From positions 7,438,001-7,502,000 of the forward strand of contig NZ_FNSZ01000001.1 in the NCBI RefSeq assembly GCF_900105245.1: a DNA stretch of 64,000 bases, read 5' to 3'. Made by a program: the position numbers and the translations under genes. The notes under the pieces were generated by a model that was not told the DNA's origin, made no database searches, and saw nothing but the letters and a program-made list of their open reading frames with translations. This stretch comes from Streptomyces sp. 1222.5. Lineage in GTDB: Bacteria; Actinomycetota; Actinomycetes; Streptomycetales; Streptomycetaceae. Below, piece by piece: positions 32,670-41,024 of the stretch. The first letter of the stretch is position 1, and each line of letters begins with the position of its first letter.

Positions 32670-34691
32670 TCAGCAGCTCAGGCGTGCGTCCGCCCAGTCC
32701 GCGTGGTCCGAGTCGACGCCGTCCCCGCCGTCGGTGACGACCAGGCGGACCACCTCGGCGCCGGTCACGTCGGCGGTGACCGGCCGGGCGGGCAGCGCGT
32801 TGGTCAGCACGCCGGTCGAGGCGGCCTTCTTCCCGTCCGCCCAGATCTCGAAGGCGACGGTGCCGGCCGTGCCCTTCTCGTCGTCCACGCCGACGTCCGC
32901 GGTGACCTTCTCGCAGGCCTTGCCGGTGTAGAAGGAGACGTCGCTCAGGGCGTGCACGCCGAGCCCCTTGGCATAGGCGGTTCCGCCGACGGTGATCGGG
33001 TGGCCGTCGCCCGCCGCGCTCTCCCCGTTGCTGGTGTCGCGCTCCACCGGTCCCCAGCCGCTGCTCGCCGACAGCCACGGCAGGTCGCTGAGGTACGACG
33101 TCCCGGAGGGCGGCGGCAGCACGACGGACGCGGTCAGCGGGAGGGTGGCGGTGACCCGCTGCCCGGAGGGTGAGCGGTAACTCGTCCGCAGGGTGAGCTC
33201 GTAGGCGCCCGTCGGTGTCCCGGCCGGTGCGGTGACGCGCCACCCGGTGCGCAGGGACCTGCCGGTGGCGAGAGCCGCGGCCGTGGTCGCCGACGTGGCG
33301 TGCACGCTCCAGCCGTCGGGGCCGGTCAGCGAGACGGACACCCGGCGGGCGGGTGTACGGCCCAGATCGGTGACGGTGCTCGTCAGGGTCGCCGGGGTGC
33401 CCGCCTCCAGCAGGGTGCTCCCGTCCACCCCGAGTTCGGTGGCCGGCGGGTGGTCGGCCCAGTGAGGGTCGGCCGAGACACGGAGCAGGACCGTGCCGTG
33501 GGCCGGGACGGTGGCGGCGATGGTCCCGGCCGTGTTGTAGGCGCGGTGCTGCCACAGGTCGCGCAGCGTGTAGGCGTCGGCGTCCGGCAGGCCCACGGCG
33601 CTCGCGGTGGTCGCGATCCGCTGGGCGCTCGCGGACTCGTTGAACAGGGCCACCGCGCGGCTGCCGTCCGCCATCTCCCTGGCGACCACCCAGCGCCCGC
33701 CGGTGGAGGTGACGACCGTGCCCTGCTTGCCGAGCGGGTCCTGGTCGACGGCGATGACCTCCTTGTTGTCCAGGATGTCGAAGGTCGCCTCGGAAGCCCT
33801 GCGCAGGTCGGTGCCGATGAGCAGCGGCGCGGCCATGACCGACCAGAGGGAGAAGTGCGAACGGTACTCGGTGTCCGTCATGCCGCCGTTGCCGACCTCC
33901 AGCATGTCCGGGTCGTTCCAGTGTCCGGGGCCGGCGTACGGCGCGAGCGGCAGGTTCTGCTTGACGATCGACAGCATCGAGCTCCAGCTGTCGCTGATGT
34001 CACCGGTGGTCCGCCACAGCTGGCCGACGTCCCCGGCCCACTCCCAGGGCTTGTTCTCGCCCCACTCGCAGATGCTGTAGACGATGGGGCGGCCGGTCGC
34101 TCTCAGCGCGTCGCGCATGGTCCGGTAGCGCTGCCTGGCGTCGACGCCCTGGTTGTTGCAGTTGTCGTACTTGAGGTAGTCCACGCCCCAGTCGGCGAAC
34201 TGCCGGGCGTCGCTGAACTCGTGGCCGAGGGCGCCGGGGAAGCCGACGCTGTCGCAGGTCTTGGTGCCGGCACTGGTGTAGATGCCGAGTTTCAGCCCCT
34301 TGGCGTGGACGTAGTCGGCGACGGCCCCGATGCCGTGGGGGAAGCGAGCGGGGTCGGGCACCAGCTCGCCCTGCGCGTCACGTCGGGGCAGCGCCCAGCA
34401 GTCGTCCAGGTTGACGTACCGGTAGCCGGCGTCCTTCAGGCCCTTCTCCACGAAGAGGTCCGCGATGCCCTTCACCATGGCCTCGTCGAAGTCGGCACGG
34501 CAGTGGGTGGAGTTCCAGTTGTTGAAGCCCATCGGGGGCGTCGGGGCGAGGCCGTCGGCCGGGGCCGGTGCGGTGGGTGTCCGGTCTGGGGCGGCCACAG
34601 CGGGGGCGGCGAGGCCGGCCACGCACAGCAGCCCCGCGGTGAGTGCTCCGACCACTCGTCGGCGGGTTGTGCGGGTGTGAGGGTGACGCAT
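32670..34691 (-). CDS. Secreted GH27 alpha-galactosidase with C-terminal NPCBM domain
   Basis: 673 residues from ATG (complement 34689-34691) with GGAGGAG upstream. The signal peptide (residues 1 to about 34) carries TTRRRVVGAL before the hydrophobic core, so export could be Tat or Sec; cleavage is after AVA. The GH27 catalytic domain has APTPPMGFNNWNSTHC, nucleophile Asp176 in YLKYDNCNNQG and acid/base Asp231 in RTTGDISDSW. Then come a beta-sandwich, an alpha-galactosidase-associated NEW3-type segment and an NPCBM-like carbohydrate module (LSDLPWLSASSGWGPVERD... to the end). It releases galactose from alpha-galactosides outside the cell. Confidence 0.95.
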   Translation of the reverse strand: MRHPHTRTTRRRVVGALTAGLLCVAGLAAPAVAAPDRTPTAPAPADGLAPTPPMGFNNWNSTHCRADFDEAMVKGIADLFVEKGLKDAGYRYVNLDDCWALPRRDAQGELVPDPARFPHGIGAVADYVHAKGLKLGIYTSAGTKTCDSVGFPGALGHEFSDARQFADWGVDYLKYDNCNNQGVDARQRYRTMRDALRATGRPIVYSICEWGENKPWEWAGDVGQLWRTTGDISDSWSSMLSIVKQNLPLAPYAGPGHWNDPDMLEVGNGGMTDTEYRSHFSLWSVMAAPLLIGTDLRRASEATFDILDNKEVIAVDQDPLGKQGTVVTSTGGRWVVAREMADGSRAVALFNESASAQRIATTASAVGLPDADAYTLRDLWQHRAYNTAGTIAATVPAHGTVLLRVSADPHWADHPPATELGVDGSTLLEAGTPATLTSTVTDLGRTPARRVSVSLTGPDGWSVHATSATTAAALATGRSLRTGWRVTAPAGTPTGAYELTLRTSYRSPSGQRVTATLPLTASVVLPPPSGTSYLSDLPWLSASSGWGPVERDTSNGESAAGDGHPITVGGTAYAKGLGVHALSDVSFYTGKACEKVTADVGVDDEKGTAGTVAFEIWADGKKAASTGVLTNALPARPVTADVTGAEVVRLVVTDGGDGVDSDHADWADARLSC

Positions 34692-34929
34692 CTTCGACGC
34701 TCCTCCGACTCGCGAAAGGGTGGATGACGGCATGCGGGCAGTGGGCGGCATGTACGCGTCATCAGGGTGCGCGTTTACGGTAGGACGTGTCGGAGTGTGT
34801 TGGAAGGGGTGCGTCAGAAGTGCTCGAAAGGCCGTCAATCAACCGTCCCGGCAGCCGAGTTCGCCGCGCGGCCGAGGCTACGCGTTCGAATGTGTTGGCC
34901 TTCCAGGCACTCCAAGCAGAACTCCGCGA
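34692..34929. other. Non-coding upstream region of the alpha-galactosidase gene
   Basis: No supported gene. This stretch is less GC-rich than its surroundings between 34760 and 34930. It probably carries the alpha-galactosidase promoter and the fusion point of the truncated gene fragment to its right. A TTCGAAT motif near 34890 recalls a tRNA T-loop, but no flanking stem exists. Confidence 0.4.
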
Positions 34930-35101
34930 CGCCTTAACATGGGCGAGCACCTGGCCCCGGGTCCACGAGGCGACGCCCCGACGGGCCCCGCAGGTCGGCG
35001 GCGGACAGCCCGGCCGCCGCCCGGACGAGGCGGTCGCCGGACCGTTCGACGTCCTCGAGGAGGGCGTCGTCGGGCGTGCGGAACACTGTGGAACCGCTCA
35101 T
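34930..35101 (-). pseudogene. Truncated, frameshifted maleylpyruvate-isomerase/DinB-like fragment
   Basis: Reading leftward from the ATG complementary to 35099-35101, the sequence gives FRTPDDALLEDVERSGDRLV and AAAGLSAADLRGP. After a frame change it gives WTRGQVLAHV. These are the conserved N-terminal blocks of mycothiol-dependent maleylpyruvate isomerase-like proteins (R-TPDDLL...V...AGLSDADLR...P-GWTRGHVLAHV). The two blocks are in different frames, and the remaining ~180 residues are missing, replaced by unrelated text. It is a decayed remnant; an intact family member lies at 46657-47397. Confidence 0.6.
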
Positions 35102-35141
35102 GGTCACTCCAGGGCTGAGCGGGACAGGGCCGCGTCAGGGC

Positions 35142-35495
35142 TCACCGGAACTCGTGGACGACCTCGATGCGGCCGACGATGTGGGCGTTGAACTCGTCCA
35201 GTTCCCCGGCGGGCACCCACAGTTCGAGAATCGTCCGGCCGCCGGCCTGCTGGACCGGGTAGCGGCGGAGGAACTCGGTGTCGACCTCGAAGCGGGTCAC
35301 GAAGCCGGCGCCGTCGTGCTTGACGTTCCAGTCCCGGGCGATCCGGATCGCGTAGTCCTCGTTGAGGACCGGGTAGAAGATCGGCTGCTCGGGGAGCCGG
35401 GGCGGCCATGCGCGCCATTCGAGCTCACGGACCAGCTCCAGCTCCACGGGACCCGTGGGTCGCCAGAGGGTGGTGGTGGGGCGGGGGCCTGTCAT
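35142..35495 (-). CDS. Conserved small protein (annotated elsewhere as ADP-ribosylation/crystallin J1-type)
   Basis: 117 residues from ATG complement 35493-35495. Sequence blocks: TTTLWRPTGPVELELVRELEWRAWPPRLPEQPIFYPVLNEDYAIRIARDWNV, then GFVTRFEVDTEFLRRYPVQQAGG and TILELWVPAGELDEFNAHIVGRIEVVHEF. Very similar Streptomyces proteins carry the label ADP-ribosylation/crystallin J1, but no catalytic site of ADP-ribosylglycohydrolases is visible and the size is far too small. I regard the function as unknown; a toxin/antitoxin or conformity to a 'DUF4433-like' family cannot be decided from sequence alone. Confidence 0.8.
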   Translation of the reverse strand: MTGPRPTTTLWRPTGPVELELVRELEWRAWPPRLPEQPIFYPVLNEDYAIRIARDWNVKHDGAGFVTRFEVDTEFLRRYPVQQAGGRTILELWVPAGELDEFNAHIVGRIEVVHEFR

Positions 35496-35802
35496 GGCGG
35501 TGACTTCTCTTTTCAGTGCGGTGAACGGGACACGGGTCCACCGGACGATACCGGGGGCGTGATCGTCGCGGCCACGACGTTTTCGGCGCCGTGGCGTGAT
35601 TCGCCGTCTTCGTGACCCTGCAGGGGCGCACGGCGCCCTGTCCCCGGGCAAGCAGCACGAACCGAGGGAGCGCGGCAGTCCTCACTGGCGCTCCGCGACG
35701 ACGAGGAGGACGGGGCACCCCCGCACCGCTCGACGGTCGACCTGCGGAGCGGAAGCGCGGTGATCCGCGTGACCCCCGGGCGCCTGCGCAGTTGATCAGC
35801 GC

Positions 35803-35994
35803 ATGAAGAAGCGCAGCATGCTCGCCATCGCCAGCCTCGCCACGGGATTCGTCGTGGCCGCCATCACGCCCTCCCACGCCGCGGACGAGGGAACGCTGAG
35901 CGACCTCAACGTCTCGGACACCTTCGACACGGCCGGCCACCTCGTCAGTCACGACAGTTTCGCCCTCGACGACGCCATTGCGGGCCAGGAGTAG
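35803..35994 (+). CDS. Small secreted protein of unknown function
   Basis: 63 residues. A clear Sec signal peptide (MKKRSMLAIASLATGFVVAA, cleavage after SHA-A near residue 27) is followed by a 36-residue acidic mature part with repeated LSDLNVSDTFDT and LVSHDSFALDDAI. No Cys, so no disulfide or lipobox. It has its own terminator downstream. It is not a chaplin, rodlin or lantibiotic by motif. Its independence and short acidic mature sequence suggest an exported small structural or signalling peptide, but I have no evidence for a role. Confidence 0.75.
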   Translation: MKKRSMLAIASLATGFVVAAITPSHAADEGTLSDLNVSDTFDTAGHLVSHDSFALDDAIAGQE

Positions 35995-36015
35995 GCCCGA
36001 CGTCGTACGGCGTAT

Positions 36016-36049
36016 GTGCCGGTGTCCCCGCCGCAGGGGGCACCGGCAC
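36016..36049 (+). terminator. Hairpin terminator after the small secreted protein gene
   Basis: A 14-bp stem with one G-U pair: GTGCCGGTGTCCCC (36016-36029), loop GCCGCA, then GGGGGCACCGGCAC (36036-36049). It starts 21 bp downstream of the stop codon. Confidence 0.85.
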
Positions 36050-36137
36050 TCCCGTACGGGCGCCCTCACCGGGGCGGGGTTTCCGTGGCAGGGTGGAGCG
36101 GGCAAGCCACAGGGGGCCAACACAAGAGGGGGAGTCC

Positions 36138-37181
36138 GTGACCGTCGTCTGGATCAACGGCGCGTTCGGTGCGGGGAAGACCACCACCGCACGGGAACTG
36201 ATCGAGCTGATCCCGAACAGCACGCTCTTCGACCCCGAGGTCGTCGGCGCGGCGCTCACGCATCTGCTGCCGGCCAAACGCCTGGCCGAGGTCAGTGACT
36301 TCCAGGACCTGCCGGTCTGGCGCCGGCTCGTGGTCGACACGGCGGCCGGGATGCTCGCCGAGCTGGGCGGGACCCTCGTGGTGCCCATGACCCTGCTCCG
36401 CCAGGAGTACCGCGACGAGATCTTCGGCGGACTCGCCGCCCGCAGGATTCCCGTGCACCACCTGCTCCTCGCTCCGGCCGAAACGATCCTGCGCCAGCGC
36501 ATCGCGGCCCGGGAGATCCCCCCGGAACTGCCCGACGGCGAGATGCGGGTACGGCAGTGGTCGTACGACCACATCGAGTCCTACCGCACCGCCCTGCTGT
36601 CCTGGCTCACCTCGGACGCCCACCTGGTGGACACCAGCGCCCTCACCGCTCATGAAGCCGCCGCGCGCATCGCCGAGGCCGTCGGCAGCGGTGCCGTGCC
36701 CGCCTGCGACATCGTGCAGACCCCCGAACCCACCGCAGAGACGCTCGCCGCCGGTGTCCTCCTCTTCGACGAGGAGGACCGGGTGCTGCTCGTGGACCCC
36801 ACCTACAAGCCCGGCTGGGAGTTCCCCGGTGGTGTGGTGGAACGCGGCGAGGCACCGGCCCGGGCCGGCATGCGCGAGGTCGCCGAGGAGACGGGGATAC
36901 GGCTCCAGGACGTGCCCCGGCTGCTCGTCGTGGACTGGGAGCGGCCCGCGCCGCCCGGTTTCGGCGGGCTGCGGCTGCTGTTCGACGGGGGTCGGCTGGA
37001 GTCCGGCGAGGCGTCCCGGGTCCTGCTGCCGGGGCCGGAGCTGCGCGCCTGGCGCTTCGCCACCGAACAGGAGGCCGCCGAGATGCTCCCCCCGGTCCGC
37101 TACGAACGGCTGCGCTGGGCTCTCCGGGCTCGAGAGCGGGGCAGTGCGCTGTACCTGGAGGCCGGAGTCCCGGTCGGCTGA
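36138..37181 (+). CDS. Fusion of a P-loop (TmrB-like) kinase with a NUDIX hydrolase
   Basis: 347 residues; GTG start with AGAGGGGGAG upstream. Residues 1 to about 190 form a P-loop kinase-type domain: INGAFGAGKTTTARE (Walker A near 8-15), VVDTAAGMLAELGGTLVVPMTL and QWSYDHIESYRTAL. The pattern is shared with TmrB-like tunicamycin-resistance proteins and small-molecule kinases. Residues about 205-335 form a NUDIX domain with the box GGVVERGEAPARAGMREVAEETG (about 231-253), which holds the REVAEE metal ligands. The fusion suggests hydrolysis and phosphoryl transfer on a related nucleotide-type substrate, but the substrate is unknown. The last ~60 bp are repeated in decayed form downstream. Confidence 0.88.
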   Translation: MTVVWINGAFGAGKTTTARELIELIPNSTLFDPEVVGAALTHLLPAKRLAEVSDFQDLPVWRRLVVDTAAGMLAELGGTLVVPMTLLRQEYRDEIFGGLAARRIPVHHLLLAPAETILRQRIAAREIPPELPDGEMRVRQWSYDHIESYRTALLSWLTSDAHLVDTSALTAHEAAARIAEAVGSGAVPACDIVQTPEPTAETLAAGVLLFDEEDRVLLVDPTYKPGWEFPGGVVERGEAPARAGMREVAEETGIRLQDVPRLLVVDWERPAPPGFGGLRLLFDGGRLESGEASRVLLPGPELRAWRFATEQEAAEMLPPVRYERLRWALRARERGSALYLEAGVPVG

Positions 37182-37522
37182 ACCCCGCGCCGGGGGGTTA
37201 TGTCTTGCGGGGTGCGGGTGAGCCGGCCGTGTGCGTCGGGGTCTGGACCGGGGTCGCCCCGCGTGGCGCTTCTGGCGCGGGGCCGACCGGGCGGCGCGTT
37301 CCCCTGACCGTGGCGCCGGGCGGTCGCGGTGGGCGCTTCGGGTTCGCCGGGGGCGCTGTGGCCGGAGGCCGGGGTGCCGGTCGGCTGATCGCGCCGGGGC
37401 CCGGGCCCGGCAGGCTGCCTCGCGTGACACTGTTGCGGTGTAGCCGGCCGGGCGGCGCCTCCCCACGGGCGGGACGGGGGCTCTGTCCGGAGACCGGAGG
37501 GCCGGTGGGCCGGCCGTTCGGA
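37182..37522 (+). repeat. Decayed tandem iterations of the kinase-NUDIX gene 3' end
   Basis: No gene. The coding end of the fusion gene (GGAGGCCGGAGTCCCGGTCG from 37157, then GCTGA) recurs as GGAGGCCGGGGTGCCGGTCG from 37364, again followed by GCTGA. A weaker third copy lies near 37476-37512 (GGCTCTGTCCGGAGACCGG...GCCGGT). Similarity of copy 2 extends upstream over about 60 bp of coding sequence. The stretch is therefore best read as decaying duplications of the gene's end. Confidence 0.55.
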
Positions 37523-38233
37523 TCAGGGGTGAGACGTGGCGGCGGCCCGGCGCAGGGTGGCGGCGGCTCCGCCGAGCACCGGGGCGCCGTGGCCGAAGCA
37601 GGCCACCTCCGGCTCCAGGTCCGCCAGCCGGCGGACGGAGTCGAGGAGGCGGGGCCGGTCGAGGTTGAACACTCCGGGCATCACCGTCCCGTCGACGGGT
37701 GACGCGGCCACCGTGTCCCCGGTGAACAGCACGCCCTCCTCGGGCAGGAACAGCGCGATGCTGCCGTCGGTGTGCCCGGGGACGTGGAGCACCCGGGCGC
37801 CGCCGCCGAAGTCCAGCAGGTCACCGCCCGACAGGGCGGTGACCGCAGCCGGGGGCACCGGTGTGCCCTCGGGCAGGTGTTGCGCCGCCTCCGCGTGGAT
37901 CGGCAGCTCCCACTCCTCGAAGCGCGGCGGCGGACCGGCCAGTTCGCCCCGGACGAACGGCGCGTCCAGATGGTGCGCCAGCACTTCCGCACCGCTCAGC
38001 GCGGCGAACTCGCCTGCTCCGCCCGCGTGGTCCTCGTGGAAATGGGTGAGGACGATCCGCCGTACGTCTCCGGGAGCGTGACCGAGCGCCGAGACGGCCT
38101 CGGCGATGGGGCGGCCGGAGCCCGACGTGCCCGCGTCGATCAGCGTCAACCCGGCCTCGTCGCGCCAGAGGTAGGCCTGGCCGACGGGGAAGCGCAGGAG
38201 ATGGAGGCGGGGGAGCAGTTCGACGAGGTCCAT
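37523..38233 (-). CDS. MBL-fold metallo-hydrolase
   Basis: 236 residues. Metal site HxHxDH as VLTHFHEDHAGG (His64, His66, Asp68, His69), further ligands in HVPGHTDGSIALFLPEEGVLFTGDTV and the last His in VACFGHGAPV. It begins with LPRLHLLRFPVGQAYLWRDEAGLTLIDAGT, the glyoxalase-II-like branch. The substrate could be a thioester or lactone; not decidable. The promoter-proximal side faces the terminator of the dipeptidase gene. Confidence 0.92.
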   Translation of the reverse strand: MDLVELLPRLHLLRFPVGQAYLWRDEAGLTLIDAGTSGSGRPIAEAVSALGHAPGDVRRIVLTHFHEDHAGGAGEFAALSGAEVLAHHLDAPFVRGELAGPPPRFEEWELPIHAEAAQHLPEGTPVPPAAVTALSGGDLLDFGGGARVLHVPGHTDGSIALFLPEEGVLFTGDTVAASPVDGTVMPGVFNLDRPRLLDSVRRLADLEPEVACFGHGAPVLGGAAATLRRAAATSHP

Positions 38234-38249
38234 GCGCCGACCGTAGGCA

Positions 38250-38275
38250 GGGCCCCCGCCCGAAGGCGAGGGCCC
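38250..38275 (-). terminator. Hairpin terminator downstream of the dipeptidase gene
   Basis: Left arm GGGCCCCCGCC (38250-38260), loop cgaa, right arm GGCGAGGGCCC (38265-38275), 11 bp with one mismatch. It lies about 20 bp past the dipeptidase stop. Confidence 0.7.
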
Positions 38276-38294
38276 TCTGCCACGGGCAGAACGG

Positions 38295-39647
38295 TCAGCC
38301 CGCGTAGTTGCGCAGGAAGAGCGCCTCCGCGACGGAGAGCTGCTCCAGCTCCGCCGGCGACACGCTCTCGTTGAGGGCGTGGATCTGCGCCTCCGGCTCG
38401 CTCAGGCCGATCAGCAGGATCTCCGCCTGCGGGTACAGGCCGGCAAGGGTGTTGCACAGCGGGATGGAGCCGCCCTCACCCGCGTACTGCATCGTCTCCC
38501 CCGGGTAGGCGACCGCCATCGCGTCGGCCATCGCCTGGTACGCCGGGGTGGAGACGTCGGCGCGGAACGCCTGGCCCTGCCCGATCTGCTCCGTGGTGAC
38601 CCGGGCGCCCCACGGCGTGTGCGTCTCGATGTGGGCCTGGAGCAGCTTGGTCGCCTCCGCCGCGTCCACGCCCGGCGGAACCCGCAGGCTGATCAGGGCG
38701 CGGGCGCTCGCGTGCACGGACGGGGTGGCGCCGACGACCGGCGGGCAGTCGATGCCGAGGACGGTGACCGCCGGACGGGCCCAGAGACGGTCGGCGACGG
38801 CGCCGCCGCCGATCAGCCCGACCTCGCCGAGCACCTTGGCGTCCGCGCGGAACTGCTCCTCGGGGTACTCCAGGCCCTCCCAGACGGCCGTGGCGTCGAG
38901 CCCGTCGACGGTCGTCGAACCGTCCTCCGCGCGCAGCGAGTCCAGCACGCGGACGAGCGCGGCGAGCGCGTCCGGTGCGGCGCCGCCGAACTGGCCGGAG
39001 TGCAGGTTGCCGGCGAGGGTGTCGATGCGCACGCGGACCAGGGTCATGCCGCGCAGGGTGGTGGTGACCGTCGGCAGACCGACGCGGAAGTTGCCGGCGT
39101 CACCGATGACGATCGTGTCGGCCTCCAGCAGCTCCGGGTGCTCCTCGGCGTAGCGCTCCAGGCCGCCCGTACCCTGCTCCTCCGAGCCCTCCACGATCAC
39201 CTTGACGTTGACCGGGACGCCGCCGTTCGCCTTGAGGGCGCGCAGCGCGAGCAGGTGCATGATCACACCGCCCTTGCAGTCGGCGGCCCCGCGGCCGTAC
39301 CAGCGGCCGTCGCGCTCGGTCAGCTCGAACGGCGGGGTGGTCCAGCCGGCCTCGTCCAGCGGCGGCTGGACGTCGTAGTGCGCGTACAGGAGAACCGTTT
39401 TGGCGCCCTCGGGGCCCGGCAGGTAGCCGTACACCGACTGCGTGCCGTCCGGTGTGTCCAGCAGGGCCACGTCGACGAAGCCCTCGGCGCGCAGCGCGTC
39501 GGCGATCCAGCTCGCGGCCGCCTCGCTCTCGCTCTTCGGGAACTGCGTGAAGTCCGCCACCGATTTGAAGGCGACCAGCTCGGTCAGCTCCGCCTTCGCG
39601 CGGGGCAGCAGCGAGGCTACGGTCTCGGCGACCGGATTCGACGGCAT
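38295..39647 (-). CDS. M20-family dipeptidase
   Basis: 450 residues from ATG complement 39645-39647 with GAGGAG 7 nt upstream. Di-zinc M20 site: LLYAHYDVQPP (His90, Asp92), GRGAADCKGG (Asp123), catalytic EGSEEQG (Glu156/157), GDAG and a C-terminal GEGGSIPLCNTLAG with the last His/Glu region. The lid/dimerisation domain lies at about residues 195-340. The family cleaves dipeptides, including carnosine- or Cys-Gly-type substrates. Cytosolic. Confidence 0.94.
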   Translation of the reverse strand: MPSNPVAETVASLLPRAKAELTELVAFKSVADFTQFPKSESEAAASWIADALRAEGFVDVALLDTPDGTQSVYGYLPGPEGAKTVLLYAHYDVQPPLDEAGWTTPPFELTERDGRWYGRGAADCKGGVIMHLLALRALKANGGVPVNVKVIVEGSEEQGTGGLERYAEEHPELLEADTIVIGDAGNFRVGLPTVTTTLRGMTLVRVRIDTLAGNLHSGQFGGAAPDALAALVRVLDSLRAEDGSTTVDGLDATAVWEGLEYPEEQFRADAKVLGEVGLIGGGAVADRLWARPAVTVLGIDCPPVVGATPSVHASARALISLRVPPGVDAAEATKLLQAHIETHTPWGARVTTEQIGQGQAFRADVSTPAYQAMADAMAVAYPGETMQYAGEGGSIPLCNTLAGLYPQAEILLIGLSEPEAQIHALNESVSPAELEQLSVAEALFLRNYAG

Positions 39648-39779
39648 GGGCACGCTCCTCGTGGGTGCGACGTTGAACGGGGTGAGTACCCCCGATACTC
39701 CCACAGTGGCCTGCGACGACGGCCGCCGTAGGATGCGAGGGACACTTCGGCGGCGGCTTGATCGGAGCGGTAGACCAAC

Positions 39780-41024
39780 GTGAGCGGCGAGAACTCTTCG
39801 GCGGACGACGTGCGGCAGGTGTGGGACGTCGTCGTGGTGGGCGCGGGACCCGCGGGGGCTTCGGCCGCCTATGCGGCGGCGGTCGCGGGGCGGCGCGTAC
39901 TGCTGCTGGAGAAAGCCGAGCTGCCCCGCTACAAGACGTGCGGCGGCGGCATCATCGGCCCCTCGCGCGACGCGCTGCCGCCCGGCTTCGAGCTGCCGTT
40001 CCGGGACCGGGTGCACGCGGTCACCTTCTCGAACAACGGCCGCTTCACCCGTACCCGCCGTTCCCGGCAGATGCTGTTCGGCCTGATCAACCGGCCCGAG
40101 TTCGACCAGCAGCTGGTCGAGCACGCCCAGAAGGCGGGGGCCGAGCTGCGTACGGGCGTCACGGTGCAGCGGGTCGAGCAGCACGGCTCGGCGGTGCCGG
40201 ACCGGCGCACGGTCGCCGTCGTCCTGCAGGGCGGGGAGACGGTGCTGGCCCGCGCGGTGATCGGCGCCGACGGCAGCGCCAGCCGCATAGGGGCCCACGT
40301 CGGGGTGAAGCTGGACCAGGTGGACCTCGGCCTGGAGGCGGAGATCCCGGTGCCCGAGACGGTCGCCGAGGACTGGCGGGGGCGGGTCCTCATCGACTGG
40401 GGCCCGATGCCCGGCAGTTACGGCTGGGTGTTCCCGAAGGGCGACACGCTGACGGTCGGTGTGATCTCCGCGCGCGGGGAGGGCGCCGCCACCAAGCGCT
40501 ACCTGGAGGACTTCATCGGCCGCCTCGGCCTGTCCGGTTTCGAACCGGCCATTTCCTCCGGCCACTTGACCCGCTGCCGTGCCGACGACTCCCCGCTGTC
40601 CCGCGGCCGGGTGCTGGTCTGCGGGGACGCGGCCGGGCTGCTGGAGCCGTGGACCCGCGAGGGCATCTCCTTCGCGCTGCGCTCGGGCCGGCTGGCGGGG
40701 GAGTGGGCCGTCCGCGTCGCCGAGGCGCACGACGCGGTGGACGCCCGCCGCCAGGCCCTCAACTACGCGTTCGCCGTCAAGGCGGGGCTCGGTGTCGAGA
40801 TGAGCGTCGGCAAGCGGATGCTGGCCGCGTTCGAGAGGCGTCCCGGGCTGTTCCACGCGGCCCTCACCGGCTTCCGTCCCGCGTGGAAGGCCTTCAAGGA
40901 GATCACTCAGGGCTCCACCTCGCTGGGTGAGCTGGTGCGCGCCCATCCGCTCGCCCAGCGCGCCCTGACCGCGCTGGACCGCAATGCGCCGGCCGCGCCC
41001 GCGGAGGAGCCGGTCAGCCCGTGA
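39780..41024 (+). CDS. Geranylgeranyl-reductase-family FAD oxidoreductase
   Basis: 414 residues; GTG start. FAD-binding VWDVVVVGAGPAGASAAYAAAVAGRRVLLLEKAELPRYKTCGGGI at the N-terminus, then ARAVIGADGSASRIGAHVG, and the second nucleotide-binding motif RVLVCGDAAGLLEPWTREGISFALRSGRLAG. The CGGG/PRYKxCGGG signature is typical of geranylgeranyl reductases and related flavoproteins that hydrogenate isoprenoid chains (for example menaquinone or lipids). Its 3' end overlaps the F420-type oxidoreductase gene by 11 bp. A GAGTA-N7-TACTC repeat (39684-39700) lies upstream. Confidence 0.92.
   Translation: MSGENSSADDVRQVWDVVVVGAGPAGASAAYAAAVAGRRVLLLEKAELPRYKTCGGGIIGPSRDALPPGFELPFRDRVHAVTFSNNGRFTRTRRSRQMLFGLINRPEFDQQLVEHAQKAGAELRTGVTVQRVEQHGSAVPDRRTVAVVLQGGETVLARAVIGADGSASRIGAHVGVKLDQVDLGLEAEIPVPETVAEDWRGRVLIDWGPMPGSYGWVFPKGDTLTVGVISARGEGAATKRYLEDFIGRLGLSGFEPAISSGHLTRCRADDSPLSRGRVLVCGDAAGLLEPWTREGISFALRSGRLAGEWAVRVAEAHDAVDARRQALNYAFAVKAGLGVEMSVGKRMLAAFERRPGLFHAALTGFRPAWKAFKEITQGSTSLGELVRAHPLAQRALTALDRNAPAAPAEEPVSP

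Noticed and set aside
34870..34940. Possible tRNA (TTCGAAT T-loop-like motif)
   Set aside because: The bases on both sides do not form a T-stem, and no acceptor or anticodon stem can be built around it.
34787..34950. Plus-strand small helical frame upstream of the alpha-galactosidase gene
   Set aside because: It overlaps the truncated isomerase remnant, has no ribosome site, and its end runs into the antisense of that remnant.
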